From assembly GCF_026340565.1 (NCBI RefSeq), contig NZ_JAPEPB010000003.1, positions 29,236 through 93,235 of the forward strand: 64,000 nucleotides of DNA, written 5' to 3'. This document shows positions 7,420 to 14,806 of the stretch, piece after piece. The DNA is from Kitasatospora sp. NBC_01287. Lineage in GTDB: Bacteria > Actinomycetota > Actinomycetes > Streptomycetales > Streptomycetaceae. Below the pieces are notes generated by a model. That model did not search any database. It was not told where the DNA came from and was given only the letters and a program-made list of their open reading frames with translations. The position numbers and the translations under genes are program-made. The first letter of the stretch is position 1; each line of letters opens with the position of its first letter.

Positions 7420-9384
7420 TCAGTCATCGGAATCGGTAGCGGTGTCGGGTAGGTAGAACTGCTCAGCGCGGCCGGCCTTGCGGACCTGGACCCCGCGGGT
7501 CAGCCACTCCTCGGTGGCCCGGCGCACGGTGTCACGGGAGTTGAACGGCCCCCCGTCCACCAGGTCGTCCTTGGTGGCGTAACCCCGGTCGGCGCACAGG
7601 CGGCAGAACACCCGGTACAGGTCGGGCCAGTCGTTGCGACCAACCGCCGAACCGTCCGGGAATACCAGCTCAGGCTCGGCGGGAGCCGCATCGGCCGGCA
7701 CGGACTTCAGCATCCGCACCTTCGGCTCCGTCACCACCACCGCTGGCCCGCGGTGACCAGCCTGAAAGTAGTGCCCGACGTCCGCACCGATGTCCGCGTC
7801 GGTGACGTACTCGGCCCGACACTGCGGAGGGTCCACCAACGGCATCTCCGGAGCACCCAGGTAGAACTCGCCCGGCCTGGTCAGCTCCTCCGGCTTCCAG
7901 CCCTTCCCGGTGCAGCCGCTGCCGAAGATGAATTGTGTGTGCCCGGCCTCGCCGACCCGCGTAGAGATCCGGTTGGCGTAGTTCCCGCGCGCATCGGTGT
8001 TGCCGCCGAAAACCTTGGCGGAGGGCTGCTGCGTGGCGGAGATGAATTGGATGCCGAGGAAACGGGCCATCGCCAGCAGACTCTCGTAGGTGGTGGAGAT
8101 CTTCGGCTCGGCAGGCTCGGGGTCCTCACTGACCTTGCGGATCTCTGCTTCCAGCTTGCGAAGCTCCTCGTCCTGGCGGATCAGCTCGGCCAGCTCGTCA
8201 GTGACGATCCACCAGGCGGGCCCGTGGACGCCGGGGATCCACTTGCGGACCGGGCCGCGGCCGGAGGCCATCGAGCTGGCGGACAAGTCCGCGAGGAATG
8301 CGCCGCGCCGGTCGCACTCTGCCCGGATGAACTGGAGCAGGTCGCGGGCTTCCTCCGGGGTGCGGGCGAGCCTGCGCAGCGTCGGCTCCCATGGGCCGAG
8401 TTCGGGGGCGCCCGGCTTCATGTCGATGCCGAACAGTTCGGCGTGCTGCTTCCGGAGGAGCTTCTTGATGATCAGGTTGACGAGGCCGGATTTCCCGAAA
8501 TCCGAAGCGCCGGCGACGAGGGTGTGCCGGTACAGCATCGTGAGATACACGGGCTCCCCGGTTTCGTCCCAGCCGATCCGGATCGGATCGGCCAGGTCAT
8601 CGCTCTCGTCATCGGCGTACGGGATGACATCGTCGAAGAACGGGTTGTGCTGAAGCGCCTCGTAGACGCTGTCGACCTCGACCGGCTGGCCACTCTCCGC
8701 CAGGGCCTCGTTGTTCGGGTCCTCCGGCTTCGGCGTGCCCGCGAACTGCCGGGCGCGGCGTGTTCCCGTCTCCGGCCCGATGGCAGCCGCTGTCTCGGCG
8801 GGGCGCGCCGGGTGCTTGTGGCCCTTGCCGTGCTCGGCCAGCCACGGCACGTACGCCGCATAGGCGAGTGCGGTGCTGATTGCCGCCACGGTGAGCGAGG
8901 CCGCGTCAGGCCCGAATCCGGTCCCGGCTGCCACGTCGCCGAACGCCACCGCGAGGCCGGCTCCCGCGCCGTACAGGTGCTGGTGCTTGTGCTTAAGCCC
9001 GTGCGCGGCTGCGGTGCCGGAGCCGGCGGCGAGCGCCAGGTAGCCGGCGGCTTCCCAGCCGGCGCCCGGTGTGCCGTGTTGCCACCAGCCGAGTGTGGTG
9101 AGGGCGGCGATGGTGGCGGCGGGGGCGAGTTCCCACCGGTGGGCGAGCGCCCAGTTGGTGGCGCGGATGACGACCGTGGTGCAGGAGATGAAGAATCGGG
9201 TGCGGCGGGGTCGTGGCGACGATGACGGCGGGTACGGAGAGTTCCCATACGTGTCCCGATTTGTGACGGTCTGTGAGCGATTGCCCCCTGTCGTCGTCGG
9301 GGCCGTCGCCACGGTCGTCGAGATCGTCGTACGGGGGCCCGGCAGGTCGGCCGGGGCCGGCGCGTAGCCGATGTACTGGGCCAT
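7420..9384 (-). CDS. FtsK/SpoIIIE-family DNA translocase, TraB-like
   Basis: 654 residues, ATG 9384 with GGAG 8 bases upstream. N-terminal Pro/Ser/Thr-rich leader, about four hydrophobic segments within residues 75-185, then a RecA-like motor: Walker A GASDFGKSG near residue 292, Walker B WWIVTDE near 390, and the ISATQQPSA segment typical of the family. The last 70 residues look like a winged helix (Lys-Asp-Asp-Leu-Val ... Arg-Asp-Thr-Val-Arg-Arg-Ala), the FtsK gamma/TraB position that reads DNA repeats. In Streptomyces conjugation one such hexameric pump moves double-stranded plasmid DNA between hyphae. Its presence a few kilobases from terminase is unusual. Alternative: a phage-borne partition or packaging accessory. 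Confidence 0.9.
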   Translation of the reverse strand: MAQYIGYAPAPADLPGPRTTISTTVATAPTTTGGNRSQTVTNRDTYGNSPYPPSSSPRPRRTRFFISCTTVVIRATNWALAHRWELAPAATIAALTTLGWWQHGTPGAGWEAAGYLALAAGSGTAAAHGLKHKHQHLYGAGAGLAVAFGDVAAGTGFGPDAASLTVAAISTALAYAAYVPWLAEHGKGHKHPARPAETAAAIGPETGTRRARQFAGTPKPEDPNNEALAESGQPVEVDSVYEALQHNPFFDDVIPYADDESDDLADPIRIGWDETGEPVYLTMLYRHTLVAGASDFGKSGLVNLIIKKLLRKQHAELFGIDMKPGAPELGPWEPTLRRLARTPEEARDLLQFIRAECDRRGAFLADLSASSMASGRGPVRKWIPGVHGPAWWIVTDELAELIRQDEELRKLEAEIRKVSEDPEPAEPKISTTYESLLAMARFLGIQFISATQQPSAKVFGGNTDARGNYANRISTRVGEAGHTQFIFGSGCTGKGWKPEELTRPGEFYLGAPEMPLVDPPQCRAEYVTDADIGADVGHYFQAGHRGPAVVVTEPKVRMLKSVPADAAPAEPELVFPDGSAVGRNDWPDLYRVFCRLCADRGYATKDDLVDGGPFNSRDTVRRATEEWLTRGVQVRKAGRAEQFYLPDTATDSDD

Positions 9385-9414
9385 CAGAAGTACTCCTTCG
9401 GTGGTCGCGGCTGA

Positions 9415-10410
9415 TCAGGAGCCGGTCAGGGGGCGGACGTTCTGGGAGCCGAGTGCGGCCAGCGCCGGGTCGTCCTTCTCGATCTCAAGCCGGCGGGCGT
9501 TGGCGAACTGGCGGGAGTGCGGGAGCTTCGCTGCCTTCAGTGCGGCGACCATCTCGGATTCCAGAGGGCGCTTCTGGTTCGTTTCGTAGAGCGCTTTGAT
9601 GGCGTCGCGTGCGGCGTCTCGGAGGTTGCCCTTGGGGCGCTTTGTGGCGGCCGGTCGGGGCGCCTTGGTGGCGGTGGTTGTGGCGGGGGCGGGGCGCTGC
9701 GGGGGCGCCACGACGGGCGGTGTTGGGGCGCTCTGGTGGCGCTTCGTCAGGCTCACCGGGGCGCTCTGGGCGGCGCCTTGAGAGCGCTTCACGAGACTGA
9801 CGGTGGCGCCTTGCGTGGCGCTCTGCGCGGGCGACCAGGGCGCCATCGTGGCGGTTGCCGGGGCGCTCCGGGTGGTGGCCGGGGCGCTGGTTCGGGGCGC
9901 CTTGGCGGCGCCTGGCGTGGCGCTCTGGGAGCTGCGCTGGAGCGCCACGCTAGCGGCGTCCGTGGCGCTCGGGAGGTACGCCGATTCATGGTCGACGGGC
10001 GTCACTTCGTCGTGATCGGAGAGCAGCGAGTGGACCTGGCGCATCAGTGCGCCGAAGGCCAGCAGAGCGGCGGTCGGTGGGACTGCGGCGGTGACGTACG
10101 CGAGCGGGTCGTGGCCGCCGACGCCGAAAACGTTGAGGGCGATGGAGCCGCCGGATCCGACGACGGTGAGTCCGATGGCCCACCAGTCTGTGGCGCGGGC
10201 GAGGGAGGCGCGGAGCATGAGGAGTTCGCCGGCGACGATGAACAGGTCGAGGGTGGCGGGCCACGCCCAGGAGCGGGCCGGGGACTGGCCGAGGCCGTGT
10301 GCGGCGGCGACGGCGTGCAGGTGGGCGTAGGAGAGCCAGAACGCGGCGACTGTGAGGGCGATGATGACGAGCGCTGCGCCGAGGGCGAGGCGTTCGCGGT
10401 GGGCGGTCAC
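9415..10410 (-). CDS. DUF2637 (SpdA-like) membrane protein with repeat linker
   Basis: 331 residues, GTG 10410 after AGGAG. Residues 1-125 form the four-helix membrane domain of DUF2637, widespread beside TraB-like genes on Streptomyces plasmids and integrative elements. Then comes a low-complexity linker with repeated Gln-Ser-Ala-Pro/Thr units and a duplicated Val-Ser-Leu-x-Lys-Arg block, then a basic C-terminal helical domain resembling a DNA-binding module. The repeated DNA (GGCGCTC at 9727, 9760, 9817, 9862, 9919 and 9964) keeps one reading frame, so it may be selected as protein. Likely partners the translocase in transfer or spread. Confidence 0.85.
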   Translation of the reverse strand: MTAHRERLALGAALVIIALTVAAFWLSYAHLHAVAAAHGLGQSPARSWAWPATLDLFIVAGELLMLRASLARATDWWAIGLTVVGSGGSIALNVFGVGGHDPLAYVTAAVPPTAALLAFGALMRQVHSLLSDHDEVTPVDHESAYLPSATDAASVALQRSSQSATPGAAKAPRTSAPATTRSAPATATMAPWSPAQSATQGATVSLVKRSQGAAQSAPVSLTKRHQSAPTPPVVAPPQRPAPATTTATKAPRPAATKRPKGNLRDAARDAIKALYETNQKRPLESEMVAALKAAKLPHSRQFANARRLEIEKDDPALAALGSQNVRPLTGS

Positions 10411-10444
10411 GGCGGCGGTTCTCCTTCGAGTGGTTGGTGGTGGG

Positions 10445-10711
10445 TTAGGCGGGGATCTGGGGGCCGGTGGCCGTGGTGAGCGGTGTGGGCTTGGGTCGGT
10501 GGCCGGTGATCCAGGTGGCGATTGCGGCGCCGGCGAGGAACGTGATGATCGGGTGGGCGCGGTGGGGTCGGTGTCGGGCGAGGAGGATCAGGGCGGCGGC
10601 GGTGAGGTCGAGGGTGAGGTTGGCGGCGAGCCAGGTGCTGGCGGTGATGGCGGCGGTGCCGAGTGCGGGCCAGGCGATGCTGAGAAGGAGGAAGGCAAAG
10701 AGGGCGCGCAT
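10445..10711 (-). CDS. small three-helix membrane protein (SpdB-like)
   Basis: 88 residues, ATG 10711 with AGGAG. Three hydrophobic stretches cover most of the chain, split by an Arg/His turn, ending in a Thr/Pro tail. Placed just upstream of the DUF2637 gene, as spd genes are on Streptomyces plasmids. Identity with a named Spd family was not established. Confidence 0.65.
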   Translation of the reverse strand: MRALFAFLLLSIAWPALGTAAITASTWLAANLTLDLTAAALILLARHRPHRAHPIITFLAGAAIATWITGHRPKPTPLTTATGPQIPA

Positions 10712-10732
10712 GACGGGCTCCTGGTGGGGTGG

Positions 10733-10957
10733 CTAGAGGTCGATGGGGTCGTGGCGGCCGCAGCGGGTGTTTTCGATGACCGTGTGGACGTGTTCGCCAC
10801 AGTTGGCGCAGTAGCCGTGGCAGTGGGCGTCGACCCGGCCGGCGCGCCGTTCGCGCCAGGTGCCTGACGGCTCGTAGTCGGTCCAGTTGCCGCGGAAGGC
10901 GTAGGAGCCGCAGGTGCAGCGGAGGGCGAGGTCGTTTCCTGCCTTGACGGTGATCAC
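10733..10957 (-). CDS. zinc-ribbon protein, 74 residues
   Basis: GTG 10957 after AAAGGA. Two Cys-x-Cys / Cys-x-x-Cys pairs (Cys-Thr-Cys and Cys-Ala-Asn-Cys) with an extra His and Cys fit one zinc ribbon. Common style of accessory protein on Streptomyces plasmids; unknown role. Confidence 0.6.
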   Translation of the reverse strand: MITVKAGNDLALRCTCGSYAFRGNWTDYEPSGTWRERRAGRVDAHCHGYCANCGEHVHTVIENTRCGRHDPIDL

Positions 10958-11047
10958 GATTGGTGTCCTTTCGAGGCGGCGCGTCTGAGTGCCTGCGGCT
11001 GCCGCACAGAGCAGGGGCTGTGCGGCGCCGGCCGGTGCTCAGGCTTG

Positions 11048-11278
11048 CTACCTGGAGGTGATGGCGAGGTCGACTACGGCGCCGGGCACGTGGAGCAGGG
11101 TGGTGAGTCCGGCGGCAAGTGAGCCCAGGGTGTGGGGGGCCGTGACCTGGGTGGTGATCTGCCTGACGCTGACGCCAGCTCCGATGGTGTCGTGCAGTTC
11201 GGTGATGAGGGTGCCGGCGTAGTCGCCGAGCGGGACCGGGGTGTCGGCTCCGTCGCGGGTCAGCGACAAGGTGGGCAT
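11048..11278 (-). CDS. small beta/alpha protein, unknown
   Basis: 76 residues, ATG 11278 after AAAGGA. The chain has alternating strands (Leu-Ser-Leu-Thr-Arg, Val-Arg-Gln-Ile-Thr-Thr-Gln-Val) and a hydrophobic C-terminal helix. No family recognised. Forms a run of separately ribosome-sited genes down to the DUF2637 gene. Confidence 0.55.
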   Translation of the reverse strand: MPTLSLTRDGADTPVPLGDYAGTLITELHDTIGAGVSVRQITTQVTAPHTLGSLAAGLTTLLHVPGAVVDLAITSR

Positions 11279-11336
11279 GGGGTGGTCCTTTGGGGTTGAT
11301 GGCGGGGCTGTGCGGCGCCGTACGGCGATCAGTTGC

Positions 11337-11519
11337 TCAGCTGACGCGGGTGAGGTTGATCTCCCACTGCTGGCCTTCGATGAGGATGCGCTTGATCTCT
11401 TGGCGGATCTGCTCGTCGGTGGCCTGGTCGTTGGAGACGGGAATGCCGGGATTGCCGACCTGGAACAGGACACGTCCGTGGAAGTCGCGGACGGTGGCGT
11501 GGTAGCTGAAGTGCCTCAT
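11337..11519 (-). CDS. 60-residue protein, unknown
   Basis: ATG 11519 with AGGGAG 7 bases upstream. An antiparallel-strand front (Tyr-His-Ala-Thr-Val-Arg-Asp ... Val-Leu-Phe-Gln-Val-Gly) and a Glu/Lys helix end. Function unknown. Confidence 0.55.
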   Translation of the reverse strand: MRHFSYHATVRDFHGRVLFQVGNPGIPVSNDQATDEQIRQEIKRILIEGQQWEINLTRVS

Positions 11520-11556
11520 GTGTGGACTCCCTGTCAGTGGAGGCGCCGTACGGCGA

Positions 11557-11739
11557 TCAGGCATTGGGCTGAGCGAGCGGGGTGTCGCGGTTGGCCCGGT
11601 AGAGCGCAGCGAGTTCAGTTCCGTCGGTCGTTCGGGTGGCGAACCGGGCGGTCACCTCGCCGACGATCTGCTTGCACAGGTCGTCGTCTCCGGCGCGGCG
11701 GGCACGGCGGTAGGCGTCGGCTGTCTCTCGGGGGTCCAT
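11557..11739 (-). CDS. 60-residue helical protein, unknown
   Basis: ATG 11739 after GGAG. Entirely helical in appearance, charged (Asp/Arg), with one Cys. Close-packed between two other small genes. Function unknown. Confidence 0.5.
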   Translation of the reverse strand: MDPRETADAYRRARRAGDDDLCKQIVGEVTARFATRTTDGTELAALYRANRDTPLAQPNA

Positions 11740-11740
11740 G

Positions 11741-11833
11741 TCAGCTCCGGGTCGTGATGGTCGGCCGGGTGATGGCTTCGGTGGCGGCGATCAGCACGCC
11801 GAGGGCGATGGCGTAGTAGCCGATCCGGTGCAC
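11741..11833 (-). CDS. 30-residue membrane peptide
   Basis: GTG 11833 with GGAG 7 bases upstream. A single hydrophobic helix (Tyr-Tyr-Ala-Ile-Ala-Leu-Gly-Val-Leu-Ile-Ala-Ala) flanked by charged ends. Too short for confident calling, but spacing to both neighbours is ideal. Confidence 0.4.
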   Translation of the reverse strand: MHRIGYYAIALGVLIAATEAITRPTITTRS

Positions 11834-11834
11834 G

Positions 11835-12053
11835 TCAGTTCTCCGGGGCCACGCGCCAGTGGGGGGTGAGGCCGTTGGCGCGGATGTTGGCGAGTTTCTG
11901 GTCGCGGTCGTTGTCGCCGTAGGCGGACCGGCCGCATCCGGTGCAGGGATAGGGCCCGCCGGTGATCTTGGTGCACAGGTAGTCGTGGTAGGGGCTGCCG
12001 TCGGGGTGAGAGGCGGTGACGACGTAGATCGGACGGTCCCGGTGCGGGCCCAT
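11835..12053 (-). CDS. zinc-knuckle protein, 72 residues
   Basis: ATG 12053. Contains Cys-Thr-Lys ... Pro-Cys-Thr-Gly-Cys-Gly, a short zinc knuckle, between strand-like segments. Unknown role. Confidence 0.5.
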   Translation of the reverse strand: MGPHRDRPIYVVTASHPDGSPYHDYLCTKITGGPYPCTGCGRSAYGDNDRDQKLANIRANGLTPHWRVAPEN

Positions 12054-12054
12054 G

Positions 12055-12495
12055 TCAGGCCGCGATGAGCTGGTCGACGGAAGCCGGGTAGAGGCGCCGC
12101 ATCTCCGCTTCGACAGCGGCGGTGACTCGCTGCTGGGCGGCGGCTGCGGCACCGCCGAATGCCCGGTCGTCGGCGTCCCGGTGGTCGACCGCGGTGGGTA
12201 GCCGGGTGGTGGTGAGGGGCCCGTTCTGGTACCAGATCGCCCAGGAGCCGCTGCCGCTGTCGGTGATGAGCTGCCCGGCGCGGATGCCTCGGCCGTGGGC
12301 GGTGAACGTGTAGGTGACGTGGACGGGGCGGCCGGGCTGCTCGTCGTACTGGCAGTACGGCTTGATCGTGTAGTAGGTGACGCCGATCTGCGCGTTGCGG
12401 ACGAACTCGTCGTGCTCGGCGCGGATCCGCTTGACCTCGCGGTCGGCGATGATGCGGCTGGCGCCCTTGCGGATGAGGTGGGTGGCGATGTTCAT
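12055..12495 (-). CDS. 146-residue protein, unknown
   Basis: ATG 12495, with AGAAGG rather far upstream. N-terminal basic helix (Ile-Arg-Lys-Gly-Ala-Ser-Arg-Ile-Ile-Ala-Asp-Arg), a central beta-rich part with several Tyr and Trp, and an Ala-rich C-terminal helix. No family recognised. Confidence 0.55.
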   Translation of the reverse strand: MNIATHLIRKGASRIIADREVKRIRAEHDEFVRNAQIGVTYYTIKPYCQYDEQPGRPVHVTYTFTAHGRGIRAGQLITDSGSGSWAIWYQNGPLTTTRLPTAVDHRDADDRAFGGAAAAAQQRVTAAVEAEMRRLYPASVDQLIAA

Positions 12496-12586
12496 ACTGG
12501 CGGTGGCCCTTCTGCTCGATGCGGGTGGCAGGGTTGCCCGGGGAGGTCGGTGAGTTTGGCGACCTGGCGGCCGCCCCGGGGTAGTG

Positions 12587-12832
12587 CTAGCTGCGGGGCG
12601 TGAGCTCCGGGATCTCGACGCCGAGCTCCCGGGCAAGGGCCTCGATCACGGCCTCGATTCGGCCGCTGAGCGAGTGGCTGGGGATGGCGTGCCGACGGAT
12701 CAGGGCCTTCTCGGCGGGGGTGCCGTACGTCGTGGCCTGCTCCAGGAAGCTGTCGGCCACGTAGCCGCGGCGATCAGCTGCAACCATTTGGAGGAGGATC
12801 GGGAAGTCGGCGGGGGTGGCAGTGGCGGCCAT
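12587..12832 (-). CDS. 81-residue helical protein, unknown
   Basis: ATG 12832 after AAGGGA. Predicted all-helical with a hydrophobic core (Phe-Pro-Ile-Leu-Leu-Gln-Met-Val, Ile-Glu-Ala-Val-Ile-Glu-Ala-Leu). Function unknown. Confidence 0.55.
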   Translation of the reverse strand: MAATATPADFPILLQMVAADRRGYVADSFLEQATTYGTPAEKALIRRHAIPSHSLSGRIEAVIEALARELGVEIPELTPRS

Positions 12833-12936
12833 CGTGGGTTCCCTTGTCTTGTCGGATTTCTATCGGCTTGTGAGGGTATGGGGGGCCTGGGGAGGCCGGC
12901 GTTCTTGGTCGGATGGGCGGCCGCCCCGGGGCGCAG

Positions 12937-13008
12937 TTACTGCTGCGGGTTGACGACGTCGCGGTTGTAGCCGTCGAGGGCCCGGTCGAGTCGCTGGTCG
13001 AGGTTCAC
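12937..13008 (-). CDS. 23-residue peptide, doubtful
   Basis: GTG 13008 with AAGG 8 bases upstream, four bases after the preceding stop, ending at TAA 12939. Amphipathic. Supported only by spacing and ribosome site. Confidence 0.3.
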   Translation of the reverse strand: MNLDQRLDRALDGYNRDVVNPQQ

Positions 13009-13011
13009 CGG

Positions 13012-13209
13012 TCAGACCTTCTTGAGCTGGTCGGGGCGGTAGGCGCGCTCGCCGAGGAGCCATTCGGTGACCTTGTGGTCGATGCCGGCGACGGCGACGA
13101 GTTCGTCTCCGGCGGTGTCGACAACTCGGCCGGTGCGGCCGAGAGTCTTGGTGGGCTGTCCTTCGGTGTCGATCACGGTGACTTCGTCGCCGATTCCGAA
13201 CATGGGCAT
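13012..13209 (-). CDS. SH3/KOW-like small protein
   Basis: 65 residues, ATG 13209 after AAGGGA. The Phe-Gly-Ile-Gly-Asp-Glu-Val-Thr-Val-Ile ... Gly-Arg-Thr-Gly-Arg-Val-Val pattern is that of a small barrel such as KOW or SH3, followed by Tyr-Arg-Pro-Asp-Gln-Leu. Molecular partner unknown. Confidence 0.55.
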   Translation of the reverse strand: MPMFGIGDEVTVIDTEGQPTKTLGRTGRVVDTAGDELVAVAGIDHKVTEWLLGERAYRPDQLKKV

Positions 13210-13275
13210 GACAGTTCCCTTTCGATGTCTATCGGCTGACAGGTTGGCGATCGGCTAGGTAGCCGAGGATCCGGA

Positions 13276-13398
13276 TCAGGTCTTCGGCGTTGCGCTGGAC
13301 TTGCGGGTCGTCGTGGTCGTGGTCGTGGGGTGCGGGCCTGCCGAGGGCGCGGTGGCGACGGACAGGTTGTCCTCGGCATGGCGATGAAGGGCGCTCAC
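13276..13398 (-). CDS. 40-residue peptide with Thr tract, doubtful
   Basis: GTG 13398 overlaps the previous stop (GTGA). Encodes His/Ala start and a run of Thr residues from a repetitive ACG/ACC tract near 13310-13325. Another frame over the same bases also looks protein-like near its end, so the call is weak. Confidence 0.3.
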   Translation of the reverse strand: MSALHRHAEDNLSVATAPSAGPHPTTTTTTTRKSSATPKT

Positions 13399-13523
13399 TG
13401 GGCGAGTTCGGCGAGGATCTGGTCGGCGAGCTGCTCGGTGTAGCAGTCGGCCTCGGTCGCCTCGGCCTCGTCCGTCCAGAGCCCGTCGGGCGCGTCCTGC
13501 CAGGCCTCGGGGGAGACACTCAC
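13395..13523 (-). CDS. 42-residue acidic protein, unknown
   Basis: GTG 13523, GGAG 5 bases upstream, overlapping the previous stop. Acidic helical sequence with Trp (Glu-Ala-Trp-Gln-Asp ... Asp-Gly-Leu-Trp-Thr-Asp-Glu). Well coupled to neighbours; unknown role. Confidence 0.45.
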   Translation of the reverse strand: MSVSPEAWQDAPDGLWTDEAEATEADCYTEQLADQILAELAQ

Positions 13524-13645
13524 TGCTGCTCCTGCGGGGTTTCGGGCTTCGGGGGGTTGCCGCCGGGGGTTCCGGTCTCCAGCCAGTCGAGGTGGATCAG
13601 TACCGGGGCGGGCGGCGGCTCAGCGGGCGTGTTGCTGGCGTTCAC
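13520..13645 (-). CDS. 41-residue Pro-rich protein, unknown
   Basis: GTG 13645 overlaps the previous stop. Pro-rich ends surround an Ile-His-Leu-Asp-Trp-Leu core. One of five consecutive genes joined by GTGA overlaps. Confidence 0.4.
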   Translation of the reverse strand: MNASNTPAEPPPAPVLIHLDWLETGTPGGNPPKPETPQEQQ

Positions 13646-13803
13646 TGGGGTTCCTCGGTGTCGGGCGTGCCTCCGTAGAAGCCGCTGTGCGGGTCGGTGA
13701 GGTGGCGGGCGTGGATCAGGAATCCGTCGAAGCGGGCGGGCGGATCCTGCGGGCCCGTGGGGTTACCGCATGCCTGGCAGGGGCTGCCGACCGGGGCGTT
13801 CAC
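13642..13803 (-). CDS. 53-residue zinc-knuckle protein
   Basis: GTG 13803 with GGAG 7 bases upstream, overlapping the previous stop. Contains Cys-Gln-Ala-Cys-Gly-Asn-Pro-Thr-Gly and His-Ala-Arg-His. Unknown role. Confidence 0.5.
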   Translation of the reverse strand: MNAPVGSPCQACGNPTGPQDPPARFDGFLIHARHLTDPHSGFYGGTPDTEEPQ

Positions 13804-14048
13804 CGCTGGGCTCCGTTCGGCCTGGGCCGGGCGCGGCAGGTTTCGGCGTGGGCTTGGGACCACGCTTTCGCGTCGCGGATCGGCTGGTCCTGCTCGTAGA
13901 GGTGCGGGCCGAGGAACGTGCGAGTGGATCCGCACGGGCTGAAACACCAGGCCGTGACACGGTCGGGGTCGATGTCCTCGATGTCGACGGTGGCGCCGCC
14001 GACGGTCAGGTAGCGGGCGATGACGCCGTCGGGCCAGGTGGTGGTCAC
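13800..14048 (-). CDS. 82-residue protein, unknown
   Basis: GTG 14048 after AAGGAG. A beta-rich N-terminal part (Tyr-Leu-Thr-Val-Gly-Gly-Ala-Thr-Val-Asp-Ile) leads to a segment with two Cys around Phe-Ser-Pro-Cys-Gly and a His/Cys end. Function unknown. Confidence 0.5.
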   Translation of the reverse strand: MTTTWPDGVIARYLTVGGATVDIEDIDPDRVTAWCFSPCGSTRTFLGPHLYEQDQPIRDAKAWSQAHAETCRARPRPNGAQR

Positions 14049-14263
14049 TGCTGCTCCTTGAGGTTTTCGCCGAACGCGTTCCAGGCGGCGGGCCGGCCGT
14101 AGATGTCGCGGGTGGCCCAGGCGCCGATGTCGGGCGCCCCCCAGCCGAAGCGGGGTGCGGAGGGGTGCGGGTAGTCAACGGGTTCGTCGAGCGGGGTGTC
14201 GGTGAGGGCTTCGGCGATTTCCCGGGCGGTGAGGCCCATCGTGCGGGCCCGGTCGACGCTCAC
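14045..14263 (-). CDS. 72-residue protein with short HTH-like helix
   Basis: GTG 14263 overlaps the previous stop. The opening Leu-Thr-Ala-Arg-Glu-Ile-Ala-Glu-Ala-Leu-Thr resembles the first part of a helix-turn-helix, but the rest is Pro/Trp-rich. Weak functional call. Confidence 0.45.
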   Translation of the reverse strand: MSVDRARTMGLTAREIAEALTDTPLDEPVDYPHPSAPRFGWGAPDIGAWATRDIYGRPAAWNAFGENLKEQQ

Positions 14264-14418
14264 CGCGGGGCCTCGTCGGCCTGCCGCAGGTGCTCCTTGA
14301 TCTCGGCGACGGCGTCGGCGCGCTGCTCGCCGGTGAGAGTGAAGTCGGTGAGCGCAGCGGCCGCGGACTGAGCGGCGGCGAGCGGGTCGGTAGGCGGTTG
14401 CTCAGCGGGCTCGGCCAT
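14260..14418 (-). CDS. 52-residue Ala-rich helical protein
   Basis: ATG 14418 (GTG 14421 also possible) overlaps the stop of the HTH gene. Ala/Asp/Glu helical sequence. First of the overlapped microprotein chain. Unknown role. Confidence 0.45.
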   Translation of the reverse strand: MAEPAEQPPTDPLAAAQSAAAALTDFTLTGEQRADAVAEIKEHLRQADEAPR

Positions 14419-14645
14419 CACGCCACCTCACCCAAGTCGTAGATGGCTTGCAGCTTCGCGGCGACCACGGCAACTGGGATGCGAATCGCTCCGCCTCGGC
14501 CGGCCTGGCCACGGGACCACTGCTTCCCGTGGCGGATGGCTTCGAGCTCGCCGTCCTTCACCCAGCGGTAGACGGTCGGAACGCTGACCCGGAGAGCTGT
14601 TGCCACCTCTCTCACGGTCAGTACAGGGGGGCTCTCCGGGAGCAT
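14418..14645 (-). CDS. excisionase/BldC-type HTH protein
   Basis: 75 residues from ATG 14645, GGAG 9 bases upstream; an in-frame extension to 14735 would cross the operator region. The fold is clear: Leu-Thr-Val-Arg-Glu-Val-Ala-x-x-Leu-x-Val-Ser-x-Pro-Thr-Val-Tyr-Arg-Trp-Val-x-x-Gly-Glu-Leu. Such proteins serve as excisionases or as regulators on Streptomyces integrative elements. First gene of the leftward operon and divergent from the GntR genes, so it may control the transfer block. Confidence 0.75.
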   Translation of the reverse strand: MLPESPPVLTVREVATALRVSVPTVYRWVKDGELEAIRHGKQWSRGQAGRGGAIRIPVAVVAAKLQAIYDLGEVA

Positions 14646-14714
14646 CTGTGAGCTCTCCAATCGAGTCGTCTCGGATGGGGACGACTCGACTGTATAGCTT
14701 CTCTTGAAAGGTTG

Positions 14715-14772
14715 CAAGGTTCTCTCGCTATCCACGAGCGAACCTTGTGCCCTACCGTGAAAGGCAACAAGG
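14715..14772. promoter_or_regulatory. divergent operator region, CAAGGT repeats
   Basis: Between the HTH gene and the UTRA gene. CAAGGTT (14715-14721) and AACCTTG (14741-14747) face each other with an inner CGCT/AGCG pair (14726-14729, 14737-14740). A further inverted pair, ACCTTGT (14742-14748) and ACAAGGT (14766-14772), is separated by 17 bases. These look like operators for the neighbouring GntR protein; binding is inferred. Confidence 0.5.
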
Positions 14773-14806
14773 TCGTTCGATCATGATTCGCACAGGGGAG
14801 TAGCTC

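Noticed and set aside
5782..9225. Long plus-strand frames over the Mrr-like and FtsK-like genes
   Set aside because: Composition is that of antisense high-GC noise and the minus genes have motifs and ribosome sites.
9727..9970. GGCGCTC copies considered as a transfer site
   Set aside because: All spacings are multiples of three and encode the same Ser-Ala-Pro/Thr units, so a protein repeat explains them.
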